Of a stretch of DNA of 64,000 nucleotides, positions 34,088 through 42,098 are shown in pieces. Origin of the DNA: Pseudodonghicola xiamenensis DSM 18339 (lineage in GTDB: Bacteria; Pseudomonadota; Alphaproteobacteria; Rhodobacterales; Rhodobacteraceae); NCBI RefSeq assembly GCF_000429365.1, contig NZ_AUBS01000002.1:248001-312000 (forward strand). Reading direction: 5' to 3'. Positions within the stretch are counted from its first letter, which is position 1, and each line of letters begins with the position of its first letter. The notes below the pieces were generated by a model, which did no database searches, was not told the DNA's origin, and worked only from the letters and a program-made list of their open reading frames with translations. A program made the translations under genes and the position numbers.

Positions 34088-34789
34088 CTATCCCAACCGA
34101 GCCGCGGTCACGCCGCGTGACAGCAGTTCGTATTTCAGGCGCAGCATGGCCCGTCTCTCGATCTGGCGCAGCCGGTCCCGGCTCACCCCCAGACGCTGGG
34201 CCAGCTCCTCGACCGTCGCGGGCACCGGGCGCAGGTTGCGGGCCAGCACGATCTCACGCTCGTCCTCGCCCAGCTTGCCCATCGCCTCGGCGATAACTCG
34301 GCGCAAACGGCCCATTCCCGAGGCGACAATCATCCGTTCCTCGGGCGTCGGTTCAGGCGAACGCATCGCCTCCAGCCCCTCAGCATCCGGGGCCTCCTCG
34401 TCCGGCAGCGCAATCATCCTGCCCCACCCCTGATTGTCTCTCCGCGCCTGCGGCGGAAAATCCACAACAGAAGCCAACCGTGCCGCGCCCCGGTTCACCG
34501 CATTCAGGATCCACCACTGCGCATAGGTCGAAAACCGCACGCCACGGGTCAGATCGAACCGCTCCGCCGCCCGGATCAACCCCACGATCCCCTCGGCGAT
34601 CAGCTCTTCACGATCCGCGACCGGCCCACCCAGCCGCACCACGCAGGCATAGACCTGCCGGTTGTGCGACAGAATCACCCTTTCGAGCGCGCCGCGGTCA
34701 CGGTCCTGCTGCCATCGCCGGATCAGCTCCCTCTCCTGATCGGACTCCAGCAACGGCGCCTGACGCGCGGCCGCATAAGAGATTGCCAT
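34088..34789 (-). CDS. RpoH-like sigma-70 family factor in flagellar locus
   Basis: 233 residues from the ATG at 34789 (AGGCAGG upstream). Sigma region 2 is clear: SDQERELIRRWQQDRDRGALERVILSH, EELIAEGIVGLIRAAERFDLTRGVRFSTYAQWWILNAVNRG. Region 4 is also clear: DEREIVLARNLRPVPATVEELAQRLGVSRDRLRQIERRAM. It is closest in style to RpoH, but the RpoH box after region 2.4 is not seen (the stretch reads VDFPPQARRDNQGWG) and it is about 50 residues shorter than usual sigma-32. It is cotranscribed with fliK and flgD, so it probably directs flagellar transcription. Confidence 0.85.
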   Translation of the reverse strand: MAISYAAARQAPLLESDQERELIRRWQQDRDRGALERVILSHNRQVYACVVRLGGPVADREELIAEGIVGLIRAAERFDLTRGVRFSTYAQWWILNAVNRGAARLASVVDFPPQARRDNQGWGRMIALPDEEAPDAEGLEAMRSPEPTPEERMIVASGMGRLRRVIAEAMGKLGEDEREIVLARNLRPVPATVEELAQRLGVSRDRLRQIERRAMLRLKYELLSRGVTAARLG

Positions 34790-34866
34790 GACCTGCCTCG
34801 CGAAAACGTGCCGTTTCGTTAACGCCACAAGATCACAGCAAGGTCAGCCTGCAAAGACTTAAGTGA

Positions 34867-34881
34867 TTAACGCCGATTTAA
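34867..34881 (-). promoter_or_regulatory. Perfect CtrA-type box upstream of the sigma factor gene
   Basis: TTAA-CGCCGAT-TTAA matches the CtrA consensus TTAA-N7-TTAA exactly. It lies 78 bases upstream of the sigma factor ATG. A second TTAACGCC half-site lies at about 34819. Confidence 0.6.
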
Positions 34882-34954
34882 TCCGAGGAACGCACTGCGG
34901 ACACAAAGCAAGAACAAGGACAATGCAACCATTATCCTTGCCCAAACAGGTCTG

Positions 34955-35425
34955 TTACGCGCGCATTTCGTCCTGGTAGCTGCGCCGGTCGATCTCCGTG
35001 GCGGCGCGACTGAAATCCCGAACCACCGGGCGAACCTCGACCCCCGCCAAGGCATCCATACGGATCAACGTCGAATGCCCGGTACTGGCCAGCTCCATCA
35101 GAAGGCGGCCCAGCTCTTGCCCCAGATCACTCCCCGAAAGCGCCTCGGCTTCGGCACTTTCCACCGGCTCGATCAACACCACCGCATCATGAGGGATATC
35201 AACCCCCAGCTCTTCGGCCAGCACATCGCCCAGAGACGCACCAGGCAGCAATTCGGTGTCTTCCATAAGGGCATGCGCCCTCGCCATCCCCGCGTGGGTA
35301 ACCAGCGCGACGGTCGGGACAGTCAGCAAGGCCGAAAGCAGCTTGGCCAATGGCGACATATCCGCCGGAGCGCAGTATTCAACAGCCTCGCCCCAGATTT
35401 GTTCTAGCAACGTATCGTTCTGCAC
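34955..35425 (-). CDS. Unknown protein of the flagellar locus
   Basis: 156 residues from the GTG at 35425, which has GGGGGA six to seven bases upstream; the frame opens further at 35485 without a ribosome site. I do not recognise the family. It is soluble-looking and acidic, with alternating helical and strand-like blocks (LLSALLTVPTVALVTHAGMARAHALM, LGVDIPHDAVVLIEPVESAEA) and a basic C-terminus (RDFSRAATEIDRRSYQDEMRA). No Cys motif or signal peptide. It lies between the sigma factor and a second regulator, all on the minus strand but separated by gaps of 165 and 298 bases. Confidence 0.55.
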   Translation of the reverse strand: MQNDTLLEQIWGEAVEYCAPADMSPLAKLLSALLTVPTVALVTHAGMARAHALMEDTELLPGASLGDVLAEELGVDIPHDAVVLIEPVESAEAEALSGSDLGQELGRLLMELASTGHSTLIRMDALAGVEVRPVVRDFSRAATEIDRRSYQDEMRA

Positions 35426-35723
35426 GGTCCGATCCCCCAAAATCTTGCCGCCCAATGCCACACATGCAGCATATTTTGTCTTCACTACTAGGAGAATGAT
35501 TTGTTTGTAAACCTTGCACTAACCTTACTCCCCAGTCTTTGTGCCGCTCGCCACACTTACCTGTTCAATCCTGAGGCACCCGTCGACCTCCTTAAAACGC
35601 AACGCTCTGTGTCACATGAGGGCTTTCTACATCTATCCACAGATTGCCACCCTTCTACCACAGGTAGTCAACTACCCTAGAGCTAGAGGGTGAGGCAGGT
35701 TGCTAGATAAGATTTACATTTCG
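35426..35723. other. 298-base gap with AT-rich sequence and a small palindrome
   Basis: It separates two minus-strand genes. Seen are ACCCT-N8-AGGGT (about 35673-35690) and, on the minus strand, a full TAAGGAGGT ribosome-site sequence at about 35588-35596. The latter is followed only by a four-codon reading frame starting GTG, so it may be a leader or chance. No gene was recognised. Confidence 0.35.
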
Positions 35724-36509
35724 TTACTTGACTGACCGGCGCAGCAAGGGCCGCACCAAGCCTGGCCCCTCTCCCCCAGTCATCCCCGGTGTCGCGTTAA
35801 CCGCAACTGCCGCATCGGCAACGGTCATCAGATACCCAGAAGACCGCACGGTACGGACCGAGATCTGGCTACCGAAGACCCGGTGCAATTTCTTCCGGAT
35901 CTTGGCGACATGCACATCGAACTTGCGATCCCCATAGTCCCAGGGACGCCGATCAATCGCTTGGCTCAACTCGTCCCGGGTGACGATATGACCGTCGCGA
36001 CCGATCAGGACACGCACCACCCGCGCCTCGGCCTCGGTCAGCCCCGCCCTCAGGGCGATATCGGCCTCGGCCTCCCAATCGGCGGAAAAATCCAGCCGGC
36101 AGGACTGCAGGCCACTGAGCTCGGCCCCCAGCCGCGCCTGCATCCGCAGTGCAAGCTCCTTCAGCCGCACAGGGGCCCGGGCGACATCATCAGCTCCGGC
36201 CAGAAACGCCTGTACAGCATCCTCCGTGCCCCGCTGCCAATCCAGGGCCATGACACAGGCGCCACGCATCTTGGCCTCGCGGATCAGAGTCAGTGCACCG
36301 GTCGCAGGCCGGGGCACGCCGACCACCACCACCCGCGGGCGCACCCCATCGCGAAGCTGCGCCATCACACTCTCACAATCGGCAAATGCACGAACCGGCA
36401 GTTCCAGGATCACCGAAAACAGGTGCTGCAACCCCATTCGGCAAGCCATATCAGCCTCGGCGACCAGGGCATGCGGTTGATTTGACTGAATGCCTTCTCC
36501 CTGCAACAT
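35724..36509 (-). CDS. OmpR-type winged-helix regulator with degenerate receiver
   Basis: 261 residues from the ATG at 36509; the frame continues to a GTG at 36647, but that segment looks non-coding. The N-terminal receiver-like domain (HALVAEADMACRMGLQHLF, VVVVGVPRPATGALTLIREAKMRGACVMALDW, AFLAGADDVARAPVRLKEL) has no evident Asp at the phospho-site strand end (VVVVGVPR). The C-terminal domain is a typical OmpR winged helix: GLTEAEARVVRVLIGRDGHIVTRDELSQAID and KFDVHVAKIRKKLHRVFG, then VRTVRSSGYLM. It is the second such pseudo-receiver regulator in the island. Its target is unknown. Confidence 0.75.
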   Translation of the reverse strand: MLQGEGIQSNQPHALVAEADMACRMGLQHLFSVILELPVRAFADCESVMAQLRDGVRPRVVVVGVPRPATGALTLIREAKMRGACVMALDWQRGTEDAVQAFLAGADDVARAPVRLKELALRMQARLGAELSGLQSCRLDFSADWEAEADIALRAGLTEAEARVVRVLIGRDGHIVTRDELSQAIDRRPWDYGDRKFDVHVAKIRKKLHRVFGSQISVRTVRSSGYLMTVADAAVAVNATPGMTGGEGPGLVRPLLRRSVK

Positions 36510-36825
36510 GCCCACCGTTTCCCCGCCGCGGATCGTTTCCGCCAGACCGTCAGCACCATCCGGTTCCTGCACGAACTTAGTCCCAGAGCCCCGCACGAAG
36601 CCAGCGGGAATTCCCCGAGCTGACGAAGCACCACCGCCATGGGGCACGCAAGGTTTCGCAAGAACTGATGCCTCGGACGGCGTCAGCGGAAAAGGATTAA
36701 CTCCGATGTAACCATTTACCTGCTAAGTACGAAGAACTTTGACCAAAATTTAACCTTGCGCCCCCTATAAAATCCCGCAGCAGAATGCGCCATTCCGCCA
36801 AACTGCGGGGAATATGGGAGACCTC
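36510..36825. promoter_or_regulatory. 316-base divergent region with CtrA-like sites
   Basis: TTAA-CTCCGAT-GTAA at 36697-36711, continuing into CCAT, is one mismatch from the CtrA consensus and contains the extended half-site TAACCAT. A further TTTAACC half-site is near 36751. The part nearer 36510-36660 is GC-rich with no recognised gene. It should serve the regulator at 36509 (minus) and the small gene at 36826 (plus). Confidence 0.4.
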
Positions 36826-37074
36826 ATGGTAGGTAAGAGAAGCAGCACAATCGCCAGGGCCGCAGCCATTGCCGCCGCCGAGCGGGTCAAATTGCTGCTT
36901 ACCGTGGTGAAAGACGACGACTTTCTGACCGAGGTCTTGCACAATGCCGATCGCACCATGTCCGGCCTCCAAGGCGCGCCGGACCGGTCGGAGCGATTGG
37001 CGGAAACGCCCCGGGGCCGCGCCAGACTGACGCGCATCGCCTCTGGGCGGGGCCGTCATGGCGGCCGGGGATAA
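36826..37074 (+). CDS. Small basic hypothetical protein
   Basis: 82 residues from the ATG at 36826 (GGGAG six bases upstream); an ATG at 36814 would add four residues. Family not recognised. The N-terminal half is helical and could hold an amphipathic helix (RAAAIAAAERVKLLLTVVKDDDFLTEVL). The C-terminus is rich in Arg and Gly. It ends 122 bases before the mucR-like gene. It may be real, given the ribosome site and the upstream CtrA-like boxes, but the coding evidence is modest. Confidence 0.45.
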   Translation: MVGKRSSTIARAAAIAAAERVKLLLTVVKDDDFLTEVLHNADRTMSGLQGAPDRSERLAETPRGRARLTRIASGRGRHGGRG

Positions 37075-37196
37075 CGGATCGGCAAAGGACTGCACGATCC
37101 CGCTGTTCTTGTCTGCTATCATTGACTTCTTGCAGACGCTTTCCATAACGTGCGTGAAATTTCTTCTGTCTCTTCGCCAGTTCTGGATTTTATCCC

Positions 37197-37697
37197 ATGA
37201 CCACAGGGAACACAGCGCCCCAACCTGCCGAAACCACCCGGGATGACTCCGGGCGGGAGGCCGTCGCGCGTATTGTTGCCGCCTTTGCCCAGCGCCCCGA
37301 CAGCAGCGCGGATGACATCGTGGCGCTGAGCCGCCGTCTGCTGCAGATTTTCGGCCCGGCCAATCCCCCTGCCGCCCGGGAAACTGCCCCCCCGCCTCAC
37401 GCCCCCCAGGAGGCGGAACTGCCAGTGCAGCCGACCACTCCACGCGCGACACCGGCGCTGCCAATGGATCAGGCCGTCACCGACGACAAGGTCTATTGCC
37501 TGTGTTGCGGGCGCGGCTTCACCATGCTCAAGCGCCACCTGAAAGCCGAACACGGGCTGACAGAAGACGAATACCGCGCCCGTTTCGACCTGCCTGCGGA
37601 CATGCCGCTCGTCGCGCCCAACTATTCCGAACGCAAGGCCGCCTATGCGAAACGCGTGGGATTGGGCAGATACCAGCGCGACACCGGAGAGAGCTGA
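37197..37697 (+). CDS. MucR/Ros family zinc-finger transcriptional regulator
   Basis: 166 residues. The C-terminal Ros/MucR zinc finger is clear (YCLCCGRGFTMLKRHLKAEHGLTEDEYRARFDLP), with a Cys-x2-Cys pair and His ligands, followed by the conserved NYSERKAAYAKRVGLG end. The N-terminal part is Pro/Ala-rich and longer than in typical 140-150-residue MucR. MucR proteins are heterochromatin-like or global regulators of motility and exopolysaccharide in rhizobia. Its place just before motB suggests control of motility. Confidence 0.88.
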   Translation: MTTGNTAPQPAETTRDDSGREAVARIVAAFAQRPDSSADDIVALSRRLLQIFGPANPPAARETAPPPHAPQEAELPVQPTTPRATPALPMDQAVTDDKVYCLCCGRGFTMLKRHLKAEHGLTEDEYRARFDLPADMPLVAPNYSERKAAYAKRVGLGRYQRDTGES

Positions 37698-37881
37698 CCA
37701 GGGCCGCTCCGGCCAGGTATTGTTTACCCTGCCATATTTCCCCGCCCCGCGCCCCAAACATGTCGCAATTGCGCCCCTCTGAGCGCATCTTCTTCGCCGA
37801 TGACTCGGAAAGGTTCGGTCGGCGCAGAAGGCGCGGCCCTCCGGAACAGCCGGTTGACCCGGCCCCGACGAGGCAAAGAAA

Positions 37882-39171
37882 ATGGCAGCGAAAACGGGCA
37901 TCAGCATCATCCGCAGGGTGGAAGTCACCGAAGAGGGCGGCCATCACGGCGGCGCCTGGAAGGTGGCTTACGCGGACTTCATGACCGCCATGATGGCCTT
38001 CTTCCTTCTTCTTTGGATTCTCTCGTCTTCGGACGAACAAAAGCTCCGCGGCATCGCGGAGTATTTCACCAACGCTACCATGCCGAACGGCAGCGGACTG
38101 TTGGACGGCGCCACCTTTGGCCCTCCGGGCACGTTGAACGCCTCGAGCGGCATGGTCGTCGCCCGCGGCGCCGAAATGGGCGAAATCGACGATCCCAGCC
38201 CCGCCCGATGGGAAGTGATGGACGTCACCCAGACCGCCAATCCCGACGATCTGATCAAGGGCACCTATAAGGGCGCCTTCGATAACCCGGCCACCGGCGC
38301 GCTTTCAGACCATGACAACCCCGCCGGCATCACCGACCGCGAAGGTCAGGCCGAAGGCGACAACAGCCATGAGACTGCCGGCGCCCCGCATGACACCGAA
38401 GGCCGGAGCGATCGACCGACAGAAGGGCGGCAAATGGCCAGCCAGACTGCGGCGCAGAACATGGCACAGGCGATGCGCGCCACCGACACCGCCCAGTTCA
38501 ACACCGTGGAATCCGATCTGCGCCAGGCGATCCAGGCCAACCCCGACCTGCGTCCGCTGGCAAAGAGCGTCATGTTCGAAAAAACGCCGGATGGTCTGCG
38601 CATCCAGGTGGTCGACCAAATTGGCAAACCGATGTTCGCCAGCGGCAGCGCCAACATGTCGCCGGCAACCCTGAAGTTGATGGAAAAACTGGGGCAATCC
38701 CTGGCCGGCCTGCCCAACGACATGGTGATTTCGGGCCACACCGACGCGGTGCCGTTCACCAAACGTCAGGCCTATGACAACTGGGATCTGTCCTCAGATC
38801 GGGCCAATGCGCTGCGCCGCGTGCTGGTGCAGACCGGCGTCGATGCAAGCCGCATCACCCGGGTCTCCGGCATGGCAGATACCGATCCGCTGGTGCCCGC
38901 AGATCCGTTCGACCCGTCGAACCGGCGCATCTCGATCCTGCTGGAATACCGCAAGCTGCCCGATGCCGGGCTGACGCCCGCAGCGCAGGGTGAACCCGGG
39001 GCCAGCCTGCAACCGCAGGACAGCACCCCGGCTGCCGGCCCGTTGCCCGCGCCGCAGCCCAGCATGGCACAGGACAGCCGCCGCGCCGAAGCCCCCATAG
39101 CCCCGCAGCCGCAACGGGTGAGCGAACTGAACGAAGAAGTCTTCGAAAATCTGCGCACGGCCCTGCGCTGA
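37882..39171 (+). CDS. motB: Flagellar stator protein MotB
   Basis: 429 residues. MotB anchors the stator to peptidoglycan and forms the ion channel with MotA. The N-terminal membrane helix contains the conserved proton-binding Asp at residue 32 (VAYADFMTAMMAFFLLLW). The OmpA-like domain includes MVISGHTDAVPFTKRQAYDNWDLSSDRANALRRVL. A long, charged, Asp/Glu/Gly-rich linker of about 120 residues lies between them, and a Pro/Gln-rich tail follows. GAGGCAAAGAAA precedes the ATG. Confidence 0.95.
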   Translation: MAAKTGISIIRRVEVTEEGGHHGGAWKVAYADFMTAMMAFFLLLWILSSSDEQKLRGIAEYFTNATMPNGSGLLDGATFGPPGTLNASSGMVVARGAEMGEIDDPSPARWEVMDVTQTANPDDLIKGTYKGAFDNPATGALSDHDNPAGITDREGQAEGDNSHETAGAPHDTEGRSDRPTEGRQMASQTAAQNMAQAMRATDTAQFNTVESDLRQAIQANPDLRPLAKSVMFEKTPDGLRIQVVDQIGKPMFASGSANMSPATLKLMEKLGQSLAGLPNDMVISGHTDAVPFTKRQAYDNWDLSSDRANALRRVLVQTGVDASRITRVSGMADTDPLVPADPFDPSNRRISILLEYRKLPDAGLTPAAQGEPGASLQPQDSTPAAGPLPAPQPSMAQDSRRAEAPIAPQPQRVSELNEEVFENLRTALR

Positions 39172-39192
39172 TCCCCCCAGCACGGACTATTT

Positions 39193-39222
39193 CGGCCCCA
39201 GCCCTTCCGGGGGATGGGGCCG
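39193..39222. terminator. Bidirectional terminator between motB and the tail-anchored gene
   Basis: CGGCCCCA and TGGGGCCG form an 8-bp stem around a loop that itself contains a short CCC/GGG pairing. It sits in the 53-base gap between convergent genes. Confidence 0.55.
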
Positions 39223-39224
39223 AT

Positions 39225-40574
39225 CTATCCAGCCTTCGCCGTCTGTGAGGACAGGCGGAATTTATCCCAGTCGACCGGCGCCTTGACGCCACTGGCATCA
39301 CGTTCGAACGAGCCGCCAAGCTGCAACCCCACCTGCAGCAAAAGCAAAAGCGAAGCCGCCGCCGACGCCATCATCAGCCAGCGCCGCCGCGTGCGCTTCG
39401 GCCTTTCCGGCGCCCGGGGCGCGGTCGGGGCGGCCCCCTTGGACACCGGCGGCGAAACAGGGGTTGGCATCTGCGACAGGGCGGTCTTTGCGGGGGCCTC
39501 GACGGCTGCGCGCCCTTCGCCCTCGTCATCCTCCAGGCCGACGGCGGCCTCATCCTGCCCCAAGTTCATGCCCTCGTCGCGCCCGCCCCCCTCAGGCTGC
39601 TCGACCGCAGGCATTGGCGCAAAGGGCGCAGGCTCCCGCTGGGCAAGAAGGCGCGGCCCGAAATGCAGATAGAGAAAACTGCCCGTACCGCTCAGCTCGG
39701 CCTGACCGATCCGATCCCCGAAAACCCCACGCAGGCTGCCCGGCAACCGCTCGGTACGTATCCAGATACGGCCCGGCAGTGCCGCGGTGGACTGCCAGGG
39801 CGGTTCCTGCCGGATCGCCACCACATTGCGATCGTCCCGCAAATAAAGCAGATCGGTATCGCTGATCCGGATATCCGCACCGCCCTCCCCCGTCTGGGCA
39901 ATCAGGATCCAACCATCGTGTTCGGGCAGCACATCGCAGGGCACCCGGGTTTCCTCTGTCACCTCCAGCTCGCGGACCGACCGGAAATGCGGCCCGGGCC
40001 CGATGGCCTCTTGACGTTGCATAAACCCCGGCAGCAGCGCCTTGCGCACCCGTCCCACCGCCTCGCCCCCCGCAACCACACTGCGGCGAGACACGAAATC
40101 AGCCTCGCGCTCTTCGGCCATATGAGCGAAATGCAGCGGCTTTTCCGTCACCTGCGGCTCAGACCCCGGCGTCGGGTCCGGTGCCGCCCGATCCAGCCCG
40201 AGGAAGGCCACCGGATCCAGCCCCTCCTCCAGAGCGTAGGCATAGTTGACCGAGTAATCCGCAGCCTCTTCGGCGATCTCGGGCGCTTCAGCGACCAGCG
40301 ACATCAGCTTTTGTTCATCGGAATAGAGCAACGCGCGCGTGGCGAACCCCTCGACGGGCGGGAAAAAGCACAAATCCCCAGAGCGCAGCGCGAGCTGCCC
40401 CTGCAGCCGGCGCGGGAAAATCCCGGCTTCCTCATGATGGAAGACCATGAGTTGGCAATCCCCGCTCTGCATCAGGCAAACAGCCAGACACATGTCACCC
40501 GGCCAGTCCCGAAATGTCTGGCGCACCTCGGCAGGCCCCATCAGGACAGCCATCACCTGTTCCTTGCCAGACAT
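39225..40574 (-). CDS. Unknown tail-anchored protein next to motA
   Basis: 449 residues from the ATG at 40574, which has AAGGGG eight bases upstream; the ATG at 40595 has no clear site. I do not recognise the family. The N-terminal half is soluble (for example LALRSGDLCFFPPVEGFATRALLY and DWPGDMCLAVCLMQSGDCQLMVFHH). The middle is rich in beta-like segments (DTDLLYLRDDRNVVAIRQE). A Pro/Glu-rich linker leads to one membrane helix near the C-terminus (about residues 399-423, WLMMASAAASLLLLLQVGLQL) and a short periplasmic tail. Divergent from motA; a motility link is inferred from position only. Confidence 0.6.
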   Translation of the reverse strand: MSGKEQVMAVLMGPAEVRQTFRDWPGDMCLAVCLMQSGDCQLMVFHHEEAGIFPRRLQGQLALRSGDLCFFPPVEGFATRALLYSDEQKLMSLVAEAPEIAEEAADYSVNYAYALEEGLDPVAFLGLDRAAPDPTPGSEPQVTEKPLHFAHMAEEREADFVSRRSVVAGGEAVGRVRKALLPGFMQRQEAIGPGPHFRSVRELEVTEETRVPCDVLPEHDGWILIAQTGEGGADIRISDTDLLYLRDDRNVVAIRQEPPWQSTAALPGRIWIRTERLPGSLRGVFGDRIGQAELSGTGSFLYLHFGPRLLAQREPAPFAPMPAVEQPEGGGRDEGMNLGQDEAAVGLEDDEGEGRAAVEAPAKTALSQMPTPVSPPVSKGAAPTAPRAPERPKRTRRRWLMMASAAASLLLLLQVGLQLGGSFERDASGVKAPVDWDKFRLSSQTAKAG

Positions 40575-40784
40575 CTGCCGAACCCCTTCAGACATGAGAA
40601 GCCATGAATAAAATTCTCTACCACGCCGGCACTAGTTGTCAATTATCCTTGATACCCCGACAGGTCACCAAAGGAATAAAGGAGATTTTTATTTTATTCT
40701 TGCTCAATCCACGTATAGTGGCCGGGAACAGATGCAGCCCGGCCAGCCGCCCTTGGCAACGCGGCCTCTTGGACCATACGTGAC
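40575..40784. promoter_or_regulatory. Divergent promoter region upstream of motA
   Basis: AT-rich around 40600-40710, with TATAGT at about 40715-40720 and a TTGCTC upstream. No clear sigma class could be assigned, and no CtrA box was found. Confidence 0.35.
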
Positions 40785-41654
40785 ATGACCATTATCCTCG
40801 GCTTTATCATCGTCATCGCGCTCGTCTTCGGTGGCTTTGTCCTCTCCGGCGGGGAAATGGCGGTCATCCTTCACGCGATGCCCTTCGAAGGCATGATGAT
40901 CGGCGGCGCCGCGCTCGGCTCCTTCATCGCGGCGAATTCCTTCGGAGAGATCCTCGGCACCTTCAAGTCAGTGCTCAAGACCTTCAAGGGCCCCAAGTGG
41001 AAAGAGAAGGATTACATCGACCTTCTCAACCTGATGTACACGCTGACCAAGATGTATCAGCGCGACGGCATCCTGGCACTGGACGAGCATATCGAGAACC
41101 CGCAGGACAGCGCGATCTTTTCCCGCTTTCCCAAGCTGCAGAAAGACCATTTCGCCATCGACCTGATTACCGACAGCTTTCGCATGCTGGCGCTGCAGTT
41201 CGATGACCCGTTCCAGACAGAGGATGTGATCAACAAGAAGCTGAAGAAGCATCACCATGAATCGCTGACCGCCGCCCACGGTCTGACCACGGTGGCCGAC
41301 GCGCTGCCGGCAATCGGTATCGTTGCCGCCGTTCTGGGGGTGATCAAGACCATGGGATCGATCGACAAACCGCCCGCGGTGCTGGGCGAAATGATCGGTG
41401 GCGCGCTGGTCGGCACCTTTCTGGGTGTCTTTCTTGCCTATCTCTTCGTCGCCCCGGTGTCGAACCGGCTGACCACGATCGAAGAACAGGACGGCGCCTT
41501 TTATTCGGTGATCCGCGACATCTTCATCGCGATCCTGCACAATCATTCTCCCACCATCTGCATCGAAATCGGCCGCGGCAATATCCCGTCCAAGCTGCAA
41601 CCGAACTTCTACGAGATGGAAGAGGCGCGCCAGGACATGGCCGAAGCGGCCTGA
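40785..41654 (+). CDS. motA: Flagellar stator protein MotA
   Basis: 289 residues with four membrane helices (IILGFIIVIALVFGGFVLSG, GMMIGGAALGSFIAAN, LPAIGIVAAVLGVIKTM and VGTFLGVFLAYLFVAPV). A large cytoplasmic loop carries the FliG-facing charged residues. GALVGTFLGVFLAY and the PPAVLGEMIGGAL segment are typical of proton-type MotA. It is separated from motB by the tail-anchored gene on the opposite strand, so the two stator genes are not in one operon here. Confidence 0.96.
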   Translation: MTIILGFIIVIALVFGGFVLSGGEMAVILHAMPFEGMMIGGAALGSFIAANSFGEILGTFKSVLKTFKGPKWKEKDYIDLLNLMYTLTKMYQRDGILALDEHIENPQDSAIFSRFPKLQKDHFAIDLITDSFRMLALQFDDPFQTEDVINKKLKKHHHESLTAAHGLTTVADALPAIGIVAAVLGVIKTMGSIDKPPAVLGEMIGGALVGTFLGVFLAYLFVAPVSNRLTTIEEQDGAFYSVIRDIFIAILHNHSPTICIEIGRGNIPSKLQPNFYEMEEARQDMAEAA

Positions 41655-41658
41655 GCCG

Positions 41659-42093
41659 ATGCCCGAACGTCGCCGGATCGCGGCCCTGGAACTGATCGGA
41701 CGCATCCGGCAGCATGAAATAGACGATCTCGGCGCCCGGATGACTGCGCTGCGCGAAGCGCAGTCCAGGGTGCAGGACCAGATCGCGGCACTCGATACTC
41801 AGGTCGACCGCGAGGGGCGCGTCACGTCCCCTGAAAATGCCGGCTATCTGGCAAGCTTCCTGCGTGCCGCCCGCGCCCGCCGCAATCGGCTGAGCGCACA
41901 GTTCGCGCAGCTCGAGACCGAGGCGGCGATGATCGAGGCAGATCTGCTCGAAGCGTTTCGCGAGACCAAGATCAACGATGCTGTTCTGGACCGCGCACGC
42001 GACAGCCAGAAGCTCCATCAAAACCGGATCGAAACCACCGCAGCGGAAGAAGTCGCGCGAAACGCCTATCTCAGGCGCAAGGCCGGCGGCTGA
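41659..42093 (+). CDS. FliJ-like coiled-coil protein
   Basis: 144 residues, nearly all one charged coiled coil (ALREAQSRVQDQIAALDTQVDREGRV, AQFAQLETEAAMIEADLLEAFRETK), ending in AEEVARNAYLRRKAGG. Size and pattern fit FliJ, the export chaperone that sits in the FliI ring, and no other fliJ was found in the island. FliJ is poorly conserved, so this is a position-plus-pattern call. It follows motA by 4 bases. Confidence 0.6.
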   Translation: MPERRRIAALELIGRIRQHEIDDLGARMTALREAQSRVQDQIAALDTQVDREGRVTSPENAGYLASFLRAARARRNRLSAQFAQLETEAAMIEADLLEAFRETKINDAVLDRARDSQKLHQNRIETTAAEEVARNAYLRRKAGG

Positions 42094-42098
42094 GCCCC

